Both the position numbers and the translations under genes were made by a program. This document shows, piece by piece, positions 54,290-64,000 of a stretch of DNA of 64,000 nucleotides (position 1 is the stretch's first letter; each line of letters starts with the position of its first letter). The stretch covers positions 1 through 64,000 of the forward strand of contig JALHMB010000003.1 in the NCBI GenBank assembly GCA_022844275.1, written 5' to 3'. The stretch is from Hyphomicrobiaceae bacterium. GTDB taxonomy: Bacteria > Pseudomonadota > Alphaproteobacteria > Rhizobiales > Hyphomicrobiaceae. Under the pieces are notes generated by a model. The model did no database searches. It had not been told where the DNA came from and worked only from the letters and a program-made list of their open reading frames with translations.

Positions 54290-54381
54290 CGGAGCGCGGA
54301 GAGCGAAGTTAGGAGACTGCTCGCACACGACAGCCGGATGAACCGCAAAGCGGCATCATTTCTTGAGGAGAGGAAACAGCG

Positions 54382-55443
54382 ATGGCGCGAAAATTCGATA
54401 GACGTGATGTCCTCAAAGGCACGAGCGCCCTGGCGCTGACCGTCGCCGCGACGCCGCTTACGGCTCAGGCGCCGCCGCCTGCTGCTGTGACCGATGAGCT
54501 GATCCAAGCCGCGAGGAAGGAGGGCAAGGTCGTCTACTACACGTCGATCGACCTACCCATGGCTGAGCGGATCGGCAAGGCCTTCGAGGCAAAGTATCCG
54601 GGTATTGCTGTCCGCGTGGAGCGCACGGGTGCCGAACGCGTGTTCCAACGCATCGGCCAGGAGTACGCCAGCAATATTCGTGCTGTCGACGTCGTCAACT
54701 CATCCGACGCGGCGCACATGATCGTCTGGAAGCGTGACGGCTTGCTGGCGCCGTACGTACCTGAGGATGTCGCCAAGCACTACGCACCAGAGCATCGCGA
54801 CCCTGACGGCATGTTCGCAAGCTTCCGCGCGGGTTTGAGCACGCTCGCCTATAATACGAATCTCGTGAAGGCGGAGGAGGCACCAAAGAGCTTCGCCGAT
54901 CTGCTCGATCCCAAGTGGGCCGGCAAGATCGTGAAGGCGCATCCCTCCTATAGCGGCACGATCATGACCGCGACCTTCCAGATCGCGCGTGATCTCGGCT
55001 GGGAGTACTTCGAGAAGCTCGCCAAGCAGCGCATCATGCAGGTTCAATCTGCCACTGACCCGCCGAAGAAACTTGCGCTCGGCGAGCGTGCGGTCATGGC
55101 CGATGGCAATGAATACATCGTCTTTCAGATCAAGGAGGCGGGCCAACCCATCGAGCCGGTCTATCCGACCGAGGGCACGCCGCTGGTCATAGGGCCGAAC
55201 GCCCTGTTCAAGGCAGCGCCCAATCCGAATGCGGCGCGACTTTTCCAGTCGTTCTGCTTCAGCCTCGAATGTCAGCAGCTCATCATCGATGTCGGCGGCC
55301 TGCGCTCGTTGCATCCGCACGTCAAGGAGAAGGCTGGCCGCAAGCCGCTCAATGACATCAAGCTGATGAAGGAAGATCCGGCGGGCGTGGAAAAGCAAGG
55401 CGACGAGATCAAGAAGCGCTACACCCAGCTATTCAAGGTATGA
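54382..55443 (+). CDS. Iron(III)-type substrate-binding protein, copy 1
   Basis: A 353-residue periplasmic protein of the FbpA/AfuA class. The N-terminus has a twin-arginine-like motif (FDRRDVLKGTSAL) and a hydrophobic stretch to about residue 30. Core motifs: KEGKVVYYTSIDLPMAERIG, ERTGAERVFQRIGQEY, KAEEAPKSFADLLDPKWAG, RIMQVQSATDPPKKLALGER. GAGGAGAGG precedes the ATG. It is very similar over its whole length to the following gene at 55454, ten bases on, so this is a tandem duplication; the two differ in the middle loop (RAGLSTLAYN against RVLVSPFGYN) and the C-terminal ligand region. Confidence 0.9.
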   Translation: MARKFDRRDVLKGTSALALTVAATPLTAQAPPPAAVTDELIQAARKEGKVVYYTSIDLPMAERIGKAFEAKYPGIAVRVERTGAERVFQRIGQEYASNIRAVDVVNSSDAAHMIVWKRDGLLAPYVPEDVAKHYAPEHRDPDGMFASFRAGLSTLAYNTNLVKAEEAPKSFADLLDPKWAGKIVKAHPSYSGTIMTATFQIARDLGWEYFEKLAKQRIMQVQSATDPPKKLALGERAVMADGNEYIVFQIKEAGQPIEPVYPTEGTPLVIGPNALFKAAPNPNAARLFQSFCFSLECQQLIIDVGGLRSLHPHVKEKAGRKPLNDIKLMKEDPAGVEKQGDEIKKRYTQLFKV

Positions 55444-55453
55444 GGAGACGACC

Positions 55454-56533
55454 ATGATCAAGAAAAAGTTGGCGCGCCGCGACGTCCTGAAGGGCACCAC
55501 CGCGCTAGCGGCAGTTGGGATGAGCGGCGTTGTCTTTGCGGCACCTGCTCGCGCGCAGGCGCCAGCTGCTGCAGCCATCACGCCGGAGCTCATCGAAGCG
55601 GCCAAAAAAGAGGGCAAGGTCGCCTTCTACACCGCAATGGACCTGACCTTGGCACAGCGTCTGGGCCGGTCTTTCGAGCAGAGCTTCCCCGGCATCACGG
55701 CCCGCGTAGAACGCTCGGGTGCTGAGCGCGTATTCACGCGCATCGCCCAGGAGTTCTCCAGCAACATCTTCGCTGTCGACGTTGCCAACACGTCCGATCT
55801 CGCGCACGTCATTCATTGGAAGCGTGACGGCTTGCTGACGCCCTACCTGCCGGAGGAGGTCGTGAAGCACTACCCAAAGAACTATTACGATCCCGAGGGC
55901 TTTCAGATCGTCACGCGCGTGCTCGTGTCCCCGTTCGGCTACAATACCAACCTGGTAAAGGCCGAGGAGGCGCCGAAGAGCTTCGCCGATCTCCTCGATC
56001 CCAAGTGGGCCGGCAAGATGGTGAAAGCGCATCCGGCCTACAGCGGCACCATCATGAACTCGACGTACCAGACGGCGCGCGAGCTCGGCTGGGAGTACTT
56101 CGAGAAGCTCTCCAAGCAGCGGATCATGCAGGTGCAGTCCGCAACCGATACGCCGAAGAAGATTGCACTCGGCGAACGCGCGATCATGATCGATGGCGCC
56201 GGCTACCTGATCATCCAGTACAAGGAGAAGGGCGATCCGGTCGACATCATCTATCCGGCGGAGGGAACGCCGGTGGCGACCAGCCCCAGCGTCCTGTTCA
56301 AGAACGCCCCCAATCCCAATGCCGGCCGGCTGTTCCAGAACTGGATGCATTCGCGAGAGGCCCAGCAGATTCTCGTCGACTTCGCACGGCAGTATTCGCC
56401 GCACGGCCAGACTGTCGAAAAGCCCGGCGTGCGCAAGCTCGCCGACATCAAGTTGATGAAGGAGGACGCCGAAGCCATCGAGAAGGGCGCCGAAGAAATC
56501 AAGAAGCGCTACTCGGCGCTGTTCAAAGTCTAG
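55454..56533 (+). CDS. Iron(III)-type substrate-binding protein, copy 2
   Basis: A 359-residue paralogue of the preceding gene. Twin-arginine-like motif LARRDVLKGTTAL followed by a hydrophobic stretch ending at APARAQ. Shared motifs KEGKVAFYTAMDLTLAQRLG, ERSGAERVFTRIAQEF, KAEEAPKSFADLLDPKWAG and QVQSATDTPKKIALGERA. The pocket region differs enough (SNIFAVDVANTSDLAHVIHW, YLPEEVVKHYPKNYYDPEGF) for a different ligand. One ATPase and one permease serve both copies, so each may feed the same channel with a distinct ligand. Confidence 0.9.
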   Translation: MIKKKLARRDVLKGTTALAAVGMSGVVFAAPARAQAPAAAAITPELIEAAKKEGKVAFYTAMDLTLAQRLGRSFEQSFPGITARVERSGAERVFTRIAQEFSSNIFAVDVANTSDLAHVIHWKRDGLLTPYLPEEVVKHYPKNYYDPEGFQIVTRVLVSPFGYNTNLVKAEEAPKSFADLLDPKWAGKMVKAHPAYSGTIMNSTYQTARELGWEYFEKLSKQRIMQVQSATDTPKKIALGERAIMIDGAGYLIIQYKEKGDPVDIIYPAEGTPVATSPSVLFKNAPNPNAGRLFQNWMHSREAQQILVDFARQYSPHGQTVEKPGVRKLADIKLMKEDAEAIEKGAEEIKKRYSALFKV

Positions 56534-56624
56534 GTCGGCACCCACCACGCGCTCAGGTGCGGAGCATGGCTCCGCGCCGTTTCTTTGCTCCTCGAGCAAG
56601 ACTTTCAATGGACGTCACGAGATC

Positions 56625-58361
56625 ATGACCATCGCCTTGCGTGCGCAGTTAGAGGATCGGCGGACCTTCAAGCTCGATCTTTCCGTTCCGCTGCTGCTCA
56701 CCTTCGCGGCGCTGCTCTGTGTTCTCATCCTTCTGCCGATCTCGTGGCTGGTGATGTACGCCATCACCGAGGTCGATCCGGCCACGAAGGCGCGTGTGCT
56801 CACTCTCGCTCAGTTCCGGACGCTCTTCAGCGATCCGGATCTGGTCGAGCCGCTGATCACGACGATGATCGTCGCGCTCAGCTCCAGCGTCGTATGCTGC
56901 CTGGTTGCGGCCCCAATGGGATGGCTGGTTGCGCGCACGGATATGCCGATGACCCGCGTGATCCGCGCCCTGGTCACGGCTTCCTTCGTTACACCGCCAT
57001 TTCTCGGCGCGATTGCCTGGGAAATTCTCGCGGCGCCGAACAGCGGGCTGCTCAACAAGCTCTACCGCAGCGCAACCGGCGCCGAGATGGACGCCTACCT
57101 GTTCAATATCTACTCGATGCCAGGGCTGATCTTCGTCATTGCCTGCTATACATTTCCCTATGTGTTCGTTCTGGTCGCGAACGCACTGGACCGTATTCCC
57201 GGAGACTTGGAGGACGCATCGTCGATCCTCGGCGCCGGTACGTGGACCACCGCGCGGCGGGTGACGATCCCGCTGGTTCTGCCGGCACTGCTCGCAGGCG
57301 CGCTCGTGGCCTTTCTTCAAGCGATGATCCTGTTCGGCTCGCCGGCAATCCTCGCGCTGCCGGCGGGCTTCCACACCATGACCACCAAGATCTGGAGTCT
57401 CTTTCAATACCCGCCGAAGCCGGAGCTGGCGGCGGCGGCATCGCTGCCATTGCTGTTCCTGACGGTGATGCTCCTGCGCGGCCAGCAGATGATCCTCGGC
57501 CGCAAGGGCTATTCGATCGTCGGCGGCAAGTCGGGCGAGCCGCGGCTCATTCAATTGGGATGGCTCGTTGTACCCGCCCTGATCTTCGTCTTCATCGTTC
57601 TGATGCTGCCCGTGTTCCTGCCCTACTTCGCGCTTCTCAACGCAGCCTTCTCACCGATCGCCACCACGCTGGTGACGCCGGCGACTTTCACGATGAAGAA
57701 TTTTTATTTCACCTTCTTCGAACTGTCGACGACGCACCTCGCTTTGAAGAACACGTTCATCCTCGGCGCCGCGGCGGCAACGATCGGCACGGTGCTGGCG
57801 CTGGTCATCAGCTACGCGACGGCACGAAAGGCCATTGCCGGCCATCGCATACTCGGATTCCTGGCGACGGCGCCGCTCGCCATCCCCGGCATCGTTCTCG
57901 GCGTCGGGTTGTTCCTGGCCTACACGCGGCCGCCATTCGTGCTCTATGGCACGCTCTGGGTGCTGCTGCTCGCCTACATCACCATCGAGCTGCCGGCGGC
58001 CTATCAGCAGCTCCAGTCCGCCTTCCGCGCCGTGCATCCAGAGCTCGAAGACGCCAGCCGCATTCTCGGAGCAACGCGCCTGCAAGCCTTGCGCGATGTG
58101 ACCGCACCGCTGCTCCGAACGAGCGTACTCGCCACCTGGTGCTTCATCTTCGTGTCGACCGTCCGTGAGCTGTCGGCGGCCATCATGCTCTTCACTTCGG
58201 AGACGAAAGTGGTTTCGGTGCTGATCTTCGATCTCAAGGAAAGTGGCGATCTCGGTGCCATCGCCATTCTCGGTCTTTCGATGCTCGTGCTCACCTTCAC
58301 CGTCGTCATCTTCATCAATCGCATTCCGGGCTTTGGCGGCAGCGGCCTACGCAATACGTAA
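56625..58361 (+). CDS. Fused iron-type ABC importer permease
   Basis: A 578-residue permease with two FbpB-like halves in one chain, about twelve helices. Each half has its EAA loop: LEDASSILGAGTWTTARRVT (about 195-214) and LEDASRILGATRLQALRDVT (about 475-494). This is the normal form of FbpB-type iron(III) permeases, where other classes have two separate subunits. The start at 56625 lies 91 bases after the second binding protein, with a weak ribosome binding site (ACGAG). Confidence 0.9.
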   Translation: MTIALRAQLEDRRTFKLDLSVPLLLTFAALLCVLILLPISWLVMYAITEVDPATKARVLTLAQFRTLFSDPDLVEPLITTMIVALSSSVVCCLVAAPMGWLVARTDMPMTRVIRALVTASFVTPPFLGAIAWEILAAPNSGLLNKLYRSATGAEMDAYLFNIYSMPGLIFVIACYTFPYVFVLVANALDRIPGDLEDASSILGAGTWTTARRVTIPLVLPALLAGALVAFLQAMILFGSPAILALPAGFHTMTTKIWSLFQYPPKPELAAAASLPLLFLTVMLLRGQQMILGRKGYSIVGGKSGEPRLIQLGWLVVPALIFVFIVLMLPVFLPYFALLNAAFSPIATTLVTPATFTMKNFYFTFFELSTTHLALKNTFILGAAAATIGTVLALVISYATARKAIAGHRILGFLATAPLAIPGIVLGVGLFLAYTRPPFVLYGTLWVLLLAYITIELPAAYQQLQSAFRAVHPELEDASRILGATRLQALRDVTAPLLRTSVLATWCFIFVSTVRELSAAIMLFTSETKVVSVLIFDLKESGDLGAIAILGLSMLVLTFTVVIFINRIPGFGGSGLRNT

Positions 58362-58454
58362 AATACTGACGACCAATTGCCTCGGAACTGCCATCTACGC
58401 CTATCAAAAGACGCTTCCGACGGGACATCTGCACCTTTCAATCGAGTGTGTTGA

Positions 58455-58472
58455 CCCGGGTAGGCACCCGGG
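58455..58472 (+). terminator. Short hairpin after the permease gene
   Basis: CCCGGGT (58455-58461) pairs with ACCCGGG (58466-58472) around a 4-nt loop, about 94 bases after the permease stop and 100 bases before the next gene. It lacks a T-run. Possible transcription end, or part of the next gene's leader. Confidence 0.35.
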
Positions 58473-58571
58473 ATACCAAGCGCCGCCACCTTGCCATATG
58501 GAGATGCCATCAGCACGCCTCTCCTCATCGAGCAATGCCGATGACCCAGAAGAACTGGAGCTAGGCTCATC

Positions 58572-60986
58572 ATGATCCGCTGTATGCGTTTGCTATTTGC
58601 GGCCGCTGTTCTGAGTGTGCTGCCACAGGGAGTTGCGGCGCAGCAATCCGCTCCAGATCCAGCAGCGGTCGCAGCACCACCGACGGCGTCCGCCCCGGCG
58701 CCATCCTCCCCTGCAGCGACCGCTCCATTGCTGCCGCCTGAGGTGACGACACCGGTCGAACGATTGGCCAAAAGCGTCGAGGAAGCGGAGAAATCGATCC
58801 AGCAGCTCAAGGAGCTGGAGGGCGAGCTCCAGCGCCTGCGCACGGATGTCGAAGAAATCATCTACGACTCGACGGCGACTGCGGAAGCACTTCGCCCCCA
58901 GCTCACCGAAGTGAAGAGCCAGATCGAGCGGTTGGGGCCAGCGCCGAGCAATCAGCCGGAAACGCCGGCCATCGCGGCCGAGCGCGCCCGCCTCAACTCC
59001 ATTGCCGCAGCGCTCGACGGCGCGATCAAGACGACGGAACTCGCCTGGGTTCGCGCCAAGCAGATGATCGACCGCATCACTGTGCTGCGCTACCAGATTT
59101 TCTCGCGCAACTTGTTCGAGCGTCGCGCGAGCCCGCTGATGCCCTCGGTTTGGCACGAGGTCGGAAGTCGCTTACCGAGCATCCTGGGTCGAGCGCAGTA
59201 CTATGGTGCAACCTGGCTCCAACGCCTGCGACAAGAGGCTCTTTCCTTTTTTGGAATACTCGTCGGCGCCATCGGCGCCGCATTCGGGCTCAGGCACCTT
59301 GTCAATCAGTGGATCGTCAAACGTCGCGGCAGCTTCGAGGGAATTCCGACCTTCTTCGATCGTATCCGGTGGGCCGCGCTCGTGGCGCCCGCGCGGATGC
59401 TGGGGCCGATTGCCGCTACCTCGATCCTCTATGCTGGGCTCGACGGTCTCGACATGTTCGTGTCTCCTTGGGAGCGCACCGCCGACGCGGCACTCCTTGG
59501 GGCACTCATCTATATCGCCGGCTCCATTCTCGCCAGTGTCTCGCTGGAGCCAAAGTTGCCGCAGTGGAGGCTGATACCCGTCGATGACGATACAGCCTGG
59601 TTCATCCTGATCATCGTCAAGATCCTCCTCGCGATCTACATCATCGACACGGTGCTGGTGGAGTTCGGTCGCGCCATCTACGTGCCGCTCGTCGTCACTG
59701 TCATTCAGGGATTCATCACGAATCTAGCGACGGTCGGTCTGCTGACGTGGCTGGCGCTCAAGCCCTGGGTCGCACAGACTGGCCCACTGCGCGCCGTGAA
59801 CCATCTCGACAGAGTGGACGCCAATGCCGGCAAGCGGCTTGCGCCACTCTCGATCAAGCTCCCATTACTGGGCCTCGCGATCGCCATCGCAGTGAGCTCC
59901 ATGATCGGCTACGTCGCACTCGGCCGTTACATCGCTCAGCAGATCGTGCTGACCGGTACGGTTCTCGCGATGGCAGGGCTGATCTATCTGGCAGTCCGTG
60001 CGGTGACACGCCGGCGCGATGCCGAGACCAGTGTGGTCGGGTCCGTGATCGAGAAGCGCTTCGGCATCGAGCGGACGCGACAGACGCAGATCGTCAAACT
60101 CGGCGAGATCGCGGCGATGGTCGTGATCGCATTCGCCGCGCTGCCCCTGCTCATGCTGCAGTGGGGCTTTTCCGGGGCCGATATTCGGGACTGGGGTAAG
60201 GCCCTGTTCTTCGGCTTCGAGGTCGGTCAGTTCCGCATCTCGCTCTTCAGGATTCTATTCGGCATCGTGCTGTTCATCACGCTGCTGTTCCTCACGCGCG
60301 TGATCCAGCGCTGGCTTCGCGAGCGGGTACTCGCACAAGACCGGATGGACGCGGGTGTCGCGAACTCGATCGATCTGGCCGTGGGCTATGCGGGCGTCAG
60401 CCTGGCGGTGCTGATGGCCGTATCTTATGCAGGATTCGACGTCACGAACCTCGCCATCGTCGCGGGCGCGCTTTCAGTCGGCATCGGCTTCGGCCTGCAG
60501 TCGATCGTGAACAACTTCGTCTCAGGCCTGATCCTGCTCGCCGAGCGCCCGATCAAGGTCGGCGATTGGATCGTGGTCGGTGATCAGCAGGGCAATGTGC
60601 GCCGCATTTCCGTGCGCTCGACGGAGATCGAGACCTTCGACCGCGCCAGCCTCATCGTGCCGAACTCCGAGTTGATCTCGGGCCGGGTTCTCAACTGGAC
60701 TCACCGCAACATACTTGGCCGCCTCGTCCTGAAGGTCTCGACGGACATGAAGGCTGCACCCAAGGCGGTGATCGCCCTACTGGAGAAAGTCGCCCGCGAG
60801 CAGCCACTGATCCAGGCCAACCCGTCGCCGGTGGCCGTGCTGGAAGCTTTCACGCCTGACAGCCTGGTATTCTCGCTGAGCGTGACGCTTACCAATGTCA
60901 ATGCCGGCGCGCGGGTGAAGTCCGACCTTCACATCGCCATCCTGGATGCCTTCCGGGAGGCAGGCATCTACGGAACGCTGCACTAA
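58572..60986 (+). CDS. Large MscS-family mechanosensitive channel (DUF3772 type)
   Basis: An 804-residue protein. Signal peptide about residues 1-23 (ends GVAAQQ), a Pro/Ala linker, a periplasmic coiled-coil region ([20 protein letters not shown]) and DUF3772-like segment (about 115-185), then about ten hydrophobic helices. The MscS core is at about 590-700, with the pore helix [20 protein letters not shown], the family motif [20 protein letters not shown] and the beta-domain [20 protein letters not shown], and an alpha/beta domain to the end. Such large members gate solute release during hypo-osmotic shock. Its stop overlaps that of convergent hemA by four bases. Confidence 0.9.
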   Translation: MIRCMRLLFAAAVLSVLPQGVAAQQSAPDPAAVAAPPTASAPAPSSPAATAPLLPPEVTTPVERLAKSVEEAEKSIQQLKELEGELQRLRTDVEEIIYDSTATAEALRPQLTEVKSQIERLGPAPSNQPETPAIAAERARLNSIAAALDGAIKTTELAWVRAKQMIDRITVLRYQIFSRNLFERRASPLMPSVWHEVGSRLPSILGRAQYYGATWLQRLRQEALSFFGILVGAIGAAFGLRHLVNQWIVKRRGSFEGIPTFFDRIRWAALVAPARMLGPIAATSILYAGLDGLDMFVSPWERTADAALLGALIYIAGSILASVSLEPKLPQWRLIPVDDDTAWFILIIVKILLAIYIIDTVLVEFGRAIYVPLVVTVIQGFITNLATVGLLTWLALKPWVAQTGPLRAVNHLDRVDANAGKRLAPLSIKLPLLGLAIAIAVSSMIGYVALGRYIAQQIVLTGTVLAMAGLIYLAVRAVTRRRDAETSVVGSVIEKRFGIERTRQTQIVKLGEIAAMVVIAFAALPLLMLQWGFSGADIRDWGKALFFGFEVGQFRISLFRILFGIVLFITLLFLTRVIQRWLRERVLAQDRMDAGVANSIDLAVGYAGVSLAVLMAVSYAGFDVTNLAIVAGALSVGIGFGLQSIVNNFVSGLILLAERPIKVGDWIVVGDQQGNVRRISVRSTEIETFDRASLIVPNSELISGRVLNWTHRNILGRLVLKVSTDMKAAPKAVIALLEKVAREQPLIQANPSPVAVLEAFTPDSLVFSLSVTLTNVNAGARVKSDLHIAILDAFREAGIYGTLH

Positions 60987-62218
60987 TCCGGCCGCACATG
61001 ATCGACGAGCGGCCAAGCGTTCGAGTTGAACGCGCCGTAAAGCTCGTCGAGCGCGTGGACCAGATGCGCCATCTGCTCGTCCGAGTGCGCCGGCGATGGC
61101 GTCAGACGCATACGCTCGGTGCCCTTCGACACTGTCGGATAGTTGATCGGTTGTACGTAGATCCCGTACTGACCAAGCAGCGCGTCCGTCACGGCCTTGC
61201 AGCGAATGGGGCAACCGACCATCACCGGCACGATGTGACTTGAATTGTCCATGACGGGCAAACGCTTCGCCTTGAGCGACGTCTTGAGTGTGCGAACCCG
61301 CTCCTGGTGCCGGATACGCTCGACCGCGCTCGCTTTCAAATGGCGAATGGAAGCAAGAGCGCCGGCAGCGAGTGCGGGTGCGAGCGATGTCGTAAAGATA
61401 AAGCCTGAGGCAAACGAGCGGATCGCGTCGCAGAGATCGCGTGATCCGGCGATGTAGCCGCCCATGACTCCAAAGCCCTTGGCGAGCGTACCGTTGATGA
61501 TGTCGACGCGATCCATGACGCCGTCGCGTTCGGCAATGCCGCCGCCGCGTGGACCGTAAAGGCCGACCGCGTGCACCTCGTCGAGATAAGTGAGCGCGTT
61601 GTACTTGTCGGCAAGATCGCAGATCGCACTAATCGGAGCGATGTGCCCGTCCATGGAGTAGACGCTCTCGAAGGCGATGATCTTGGGCGTCCTCTTCGGA
61701 TACTTCCTGAGCTTAGCCTCGAGATCGGCGACGTCGTTGTGGCGGAAGATCGCCTTCTCGCCCTTCCCGCGGCGGATGCCTTCGATCATGGACGCGTGGT
61801 TCTTCTCGTCCGAGAAGACGACCGTACCTGGGACGAGGTTGACGAGAGTCGAGAGCGTCGCGTCGTTGGCGACGTAAGCCGAAGTGAAAAGCAGCGCCGC
61901 CTCCTTGCCATGGAGGTCGGCAAGCTCGCTTTCGAGCTCCACATGGTAGTGGGTCGTGCCCGAGATATTGCGCGTGCCGCCTGAGCCTGCCCCCACGGCA
62001 TCGATTGCCTCGTGCATCGCGTCCAACACCGCCGGATGCTGCCCCATGCCGAGATAGTCGTTCGAGCACCACACGGTGATCTCGCGCGATTCATCGGCCG
62101 CGAGATGATCCGCTACAGGGAAGAAGCCGCGGCGGCGCTTCAAATCGGCGAAAACGCGATAGCGGCCTTCCTGATGAAGGCTCTCGAGGCGCTGCTGGAC
62201 CAAGCTCTCAAAATTCAT
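60983..62218 (-). CDS. hemA: 5-aminolevulinate synthase
   Basis: A 411-residue PLP enzyme that condenses glycine and succinyl-CoA to 5-aminolevulinate, the first step of tetrapyrrole synthesis in alphaproteobacteria. Conserved elements: [15 protein letters not shown] at 50-64, [47 protein letters not shown] at 211-227, and the PLP-binding Lys247 in [13 protein letters not shown]. No paralogue is visible. Start at the ATG at 62218, where the conserved N-terminus begins. It reads leftwards into the channel gene at 58572. A haem-regulatory Cys-Pro motif is not apparent at the N-terminus. Confidence 0.95.
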   Translation of the reverse strand: MNFESLVQQRLESLHQEGRYRVFADLKRRRGFFPVADHLAADESREITVWCSNDYLGMGQHPAVLDAMHEAIDAVGAGSGGTRNISGTTHYHVELESELADLHGKEAALLFTSAYVANDATLSTLVNLVPGTVVFSDEKNHASMIEGIRRGKGEKAIFRHNDVADLEAKLRKYPKRTPKIIAFESVYSMDGHIAPISAICDLADKYNALTYLDEVHAVGLYGPRGGGIAERDGVMDRVDIINGTLAKGFGVMGGYIAGSRDLCDAIRSFASGFIFTTSLAPALAAGALASIRHLKASAVERIRHQERVRTLKTSLKAKRLPVMDNSSHIVPVMVGCPIRCKAVTDALLGQYGIYVQPINYPTVSKGTERMRLTPSPAHSDEQMAHLVHALDELYGAFNSNAWPLVDHVRPD

Positions 62219-62273
62219 GCGGCATCCTGCTCGTCTGATCAAACTTGCGGGGCTCTCTGATATCTACAGGGCC

Positions 62274-63077
62274 TCATTCAATCTTCAGACCGAGCTCGCT
62301 CGCTGCGGCCGTGATCCTGCTAGATGCAGCCGCATCGTCTTTGAAGACGTCGAGCGCTTTGCGAAATGCGGCTACCGCGACTTCTTTCTCGCCAAGTACG
62401 ACGCGAGAGCGCATGAGACGGGTCCAGCCCTCGGCATCTCGCGGAGAACTCTCCAGGCGGGCAGCCAGGCCATCGACCATCGATCGAATGGCCGCGTTAC
62501 GATCGTGCGCAGGCATGGCTTGAATAGCAGACACCTGCTCTTTGCTCGGTTCGATAGCAACCTTGCCGGCCTCGGCAGCTTTTGCCGGAGGTGGCGCCGA
62601 CTGCGGACTGTCGCCTTCTGCAGCCTTCGTCTTGGCCTCTTCGTATTCCAGCTTGAGCTCGTGGGAGTTGGGATCAAGCTCCACGGCCTTCGCATAGGCG
62701 TTCGCTGCCTCTTTGTAGCGCGCCATATGGAAGTAGGACCAACCGAGTGTCCGCCAGCCCTTGCCGTCACCTGGCGCGGACTCGAGCCGAGCAGCCAACC
62801 GATCGACCATCGTATTCACATCCGGCAGGAGCTTGCCCTCCGCCGCCTTGGGTGCGTGATCTTCGCCGCCAATGGAGCGCGTGTAGTCCTTGAGGCGCGC
62901 GAGCGAGTCATCACTGGATCCGGAGCGCGGCGAACTGGCCTTTGCGGCAGGTCCCTTCAGATAGGACGTAGCTGCGCCGATGCCAGCGGCGAGGACACAG
63001 ACGGAGGCTGCCAAGATCAATATGCCGGTAGTGCCTCGAAGGTCGTGTCCTCCACCGAACAAACTCTGACTGCTCAT
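62274..63077 (-). CDS. TPR protein resembling cytochrome c biogenesis CcmI
   Basis: A 267-residue protein. A hydrophobic helix at about 14-34 (LILAASVCVLAAGIGAATSY) anchors it, with the remainder in the periplasm. TPR-like motifs follow: GWRTLGWSYFHMARYKEAAN, then AVELDPNSHELKLEYEEAK and, near the end, GWTRLMRSRVVLGEKEVAV. The pairing of a membrane anchor and repeats spaced as in the CcmH/CcmI C-terminal domain (MVDRLAARLESAPGD) points to haem-protein maturation. No CcmE, F or H gene is nearby. Start at the ATG at 63077 with GAGGTGA seven bases upstream. It lies 55 bases before the hemA start on the same strand. Confidence 0.75.
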   Translation of the reverse strand: MSSQSLFGGGHDLRGTTGILILAASVCVLAAGIGAATSYLKGPAAKASSPRSGSSDDSLARLKDYTRSIGGEDHAPKAAEGKLLPDVNTMVDRLAARLESAPGDGKGWRTLGWSYFHMARYKEAANAYAKAVELDPNSHELKLEYEEAKTKAAEGDSPQSAPPPAKAAEAGKVAIEPSKEQVSAIQAMPAHDRNAAIRSMVDGLAARLESSPRDAEGWTRLMRSRVVLGEKEVAVAAFRKALDVFKDDAAASSRITAAASELGLKIE

Positions 63078-63129
63078 GAGATCACCTCGCATGGTTTCCT
63101 GTCAGACCCGAATTGGCTTCCGCGACCGC

Positions 63130-64000
63130 TCAGAATTTCCTCCTGAGTTCGGTGCGAATGCCGAAGTTGTCTTCCTTGCCCTCGATGAACTGGTAGGTCG
63201 CGTCGGCGCGCAGAATCCACGAATGGTTGAGCGCGATCTGGTAGCGAACGCCGAGACCGTACTGCGCTTCCTGGACACCGGTGCCATCGCTGTTGAATGG
63301 CTGCACCATGGCCGCCTCGAAGACGAGCTGCTGATCGAGGTTGAAGAGATACTGCAGGCCAATGGCGCCACCCCAGGCGTCGGCAGCGGTGTCGTTCAGC
63401 TTGGGGAAGCCGGTCAGGGCATCGGTCTCGAAGTTGATGCCGACGTTCTTCAGGATGCCCGCATTGAAGCCATCGACAAGCGGTGCCGGATTGCCAAAGC
63501 CGACAAAAAAGTTGGCGTAGGGGATCAGCGTGCTCGGCAGGCCGGAGATCAGGCTGTTCTCCGAAATGATGGCGACGCCGTCGTCGTTGTCAGCGTTGCC
63601 GAAGTTGGCGAACACGCGCGTCGAGTTAGACACCGTGTTGGCATAGCGCCGGCTGTAAGCGGCAGTCACGAAGTGCGTGAGCTCGCCGGCCCGCTCCCTG
63701 ACTCCCTCCAATAGGCCATAGCCTGTTTCGATGTAGCCGCTGAAGGCATCGATGAACGCGGTCACGCCATAGACGTTGGCATTGCGCCGGTCCGCTCCGA
63801 GGACGACGGGATTGTCGACATTGTCGAAGCCGGCGAACAGCGTGATGTCGAAGTTGGCAAGACCCAGCTTCGCGGAGTTCTTGGCGGGGATGCTGATTGC
63901 GCCGCCGAGTATTGCGTCATTCGCCCAGATACCGTTCTGCAGGAACAGCGGGAAGAGACCAAAGGTGAAGGGCAGATCGAAGCCGGCTTGCTTGCCGGAG
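63130..64000 (-). CDS. Outer-membrane beta-barrel protein, 5' end outside window
   Basis: The frame is open from a stop at 63130 to the window edge; the start is therefore missing. The visible 289 residues are typical of an outer-membrane barrel: alternating hydrophobic strands (TFGLFPLFLQNGIWAND, ITLFAGFDNVDNPVV), aromatic girdles, and a C-terminal phenylalanine (ELRRKF) as required by the barrel insertion machinery. GLGVRYQIALNHSWILRADA and DNFGIRTELRRKF are the final strands. I cannot name a family; loosely it resembles porins with unknown substrates. The TPR gene begins 52 bases downstream on the same strand. Confidence 0.7.
   Translation of the reverse strand, partial: SGKQAGFDLPFTFGLFPLFLQNGIWANDAILGGAISIPAKNSAKLGLANFDITLFAGFDNVDNPVVLGADRRNANVYGVTAFIDAFSGYIETGYGLLEGVRERAGELTHFVTAAYSRRYANTVSNSTRVFANFGNADNDDGVAIISENSLISGLPSTLIPYANFFVGFGNPAPLVDGFNAGILKNVGINFETDALTGFPKLNDTAADAWGGAIGLQYLFNLDQQLVFEAAMVQPFNSDGTGVQEAQYGLGVRYQIALNHSWILRADATYQFIEGKEDNFGIRTELRRKF

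Noticed and set aside
1-64000. Prophage, insertion sequence or integrative element
   Set aside because: No integrase, transposase, terminal inverted repeats, phage structural genes or tRNA target were found; the remnants are better explained by ordinary deletion and decay.

Overview
The window looks like chromosomal DNA of a GC-rich alphaproteobacterium, most likely of the order Hyphomicrobiales (Rhizobiales). The evidence is a glycine-dependent 5-aminolevulinate synthase (hemA, C4 route of haem synthesis), HWE-type histidine kinases, an H-NS-like YRDP protein, a polyhydroxyalkanoate-granule protein next to a hydroxybutyrate-type permease system, and many small DUF proteins typical of that order. 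The assignment is by gene content only. No rRNA, tRNA, CRISPR array, transposase or integrase was found.

Positions 1-9361 are gene-poor and eroded. Small hypothetical proteins, an exported DUF924 protein divergent from a LysR regulator, an H-NS-like protein and a PHA-system protein are scattered among gene remnants: a fasciclin tail, a lipocalin-like gene with three frame changes and the N-terminus of a sensor kinase. 9362-13523 is a tight four-gene signalling operon: CHASE3 kinase, Rcp1-like receiver, receiver-kinase hybrid and an orphan periplasmic binding protein. 13524-17928 carries another decayed kinase, a Deg-type periplasmic protease, a general-stress flavin-binding protein, a frameshifted DUF421 gene and small stress-type proteins.

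18339-25768 is a second signalling cluster. It is dominated by a 1,915-residue soluble hybrid kinase with about ten HAMP modules encoded by exact 276-bp tandem units, followed by a receiver-HWE kinase and a single receiver. 25846-33280 holds membrane and lipid genes: a patatin next to a GntP-type permease, a truncated RND pump tail, DUF1269, an AI-2E-family protein and a membrane-anchored metallophosphoesterase.

33868-38441 (minus strand) is a complete ABC importer operon that ends in a GpdQ-like phosphodiesterase. 38621-47088 is the most distinctive region: a type I secretion ABC protein and adaptor, a HlyC-family acyltransferase-like protein whose two catalytic positions appear substituted, and, divergently, a 1,463-residue secreted protein (beta-propeller-like choice-of-anchor I domain, 5'-nucleotidase, about 24 RTX nonapeptides). 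Both phosphate-related loci sit side by side, suggesting extracellular phosphoester scavenging; this is inference.

47485-52937 is a five-gene peptide-type ABC importer with translational overlaps. 53228-58361 is an iron(III)-type importer with two tandem binding proteins and one fused permease. 58572-64000 holds a large MscS-family channel gene whose stop overlaps convergent hemA, a TPR protein resembling cytochrome c biogenesis factors, and an outer-membrane beta-barrel gene that runs off the right edge.
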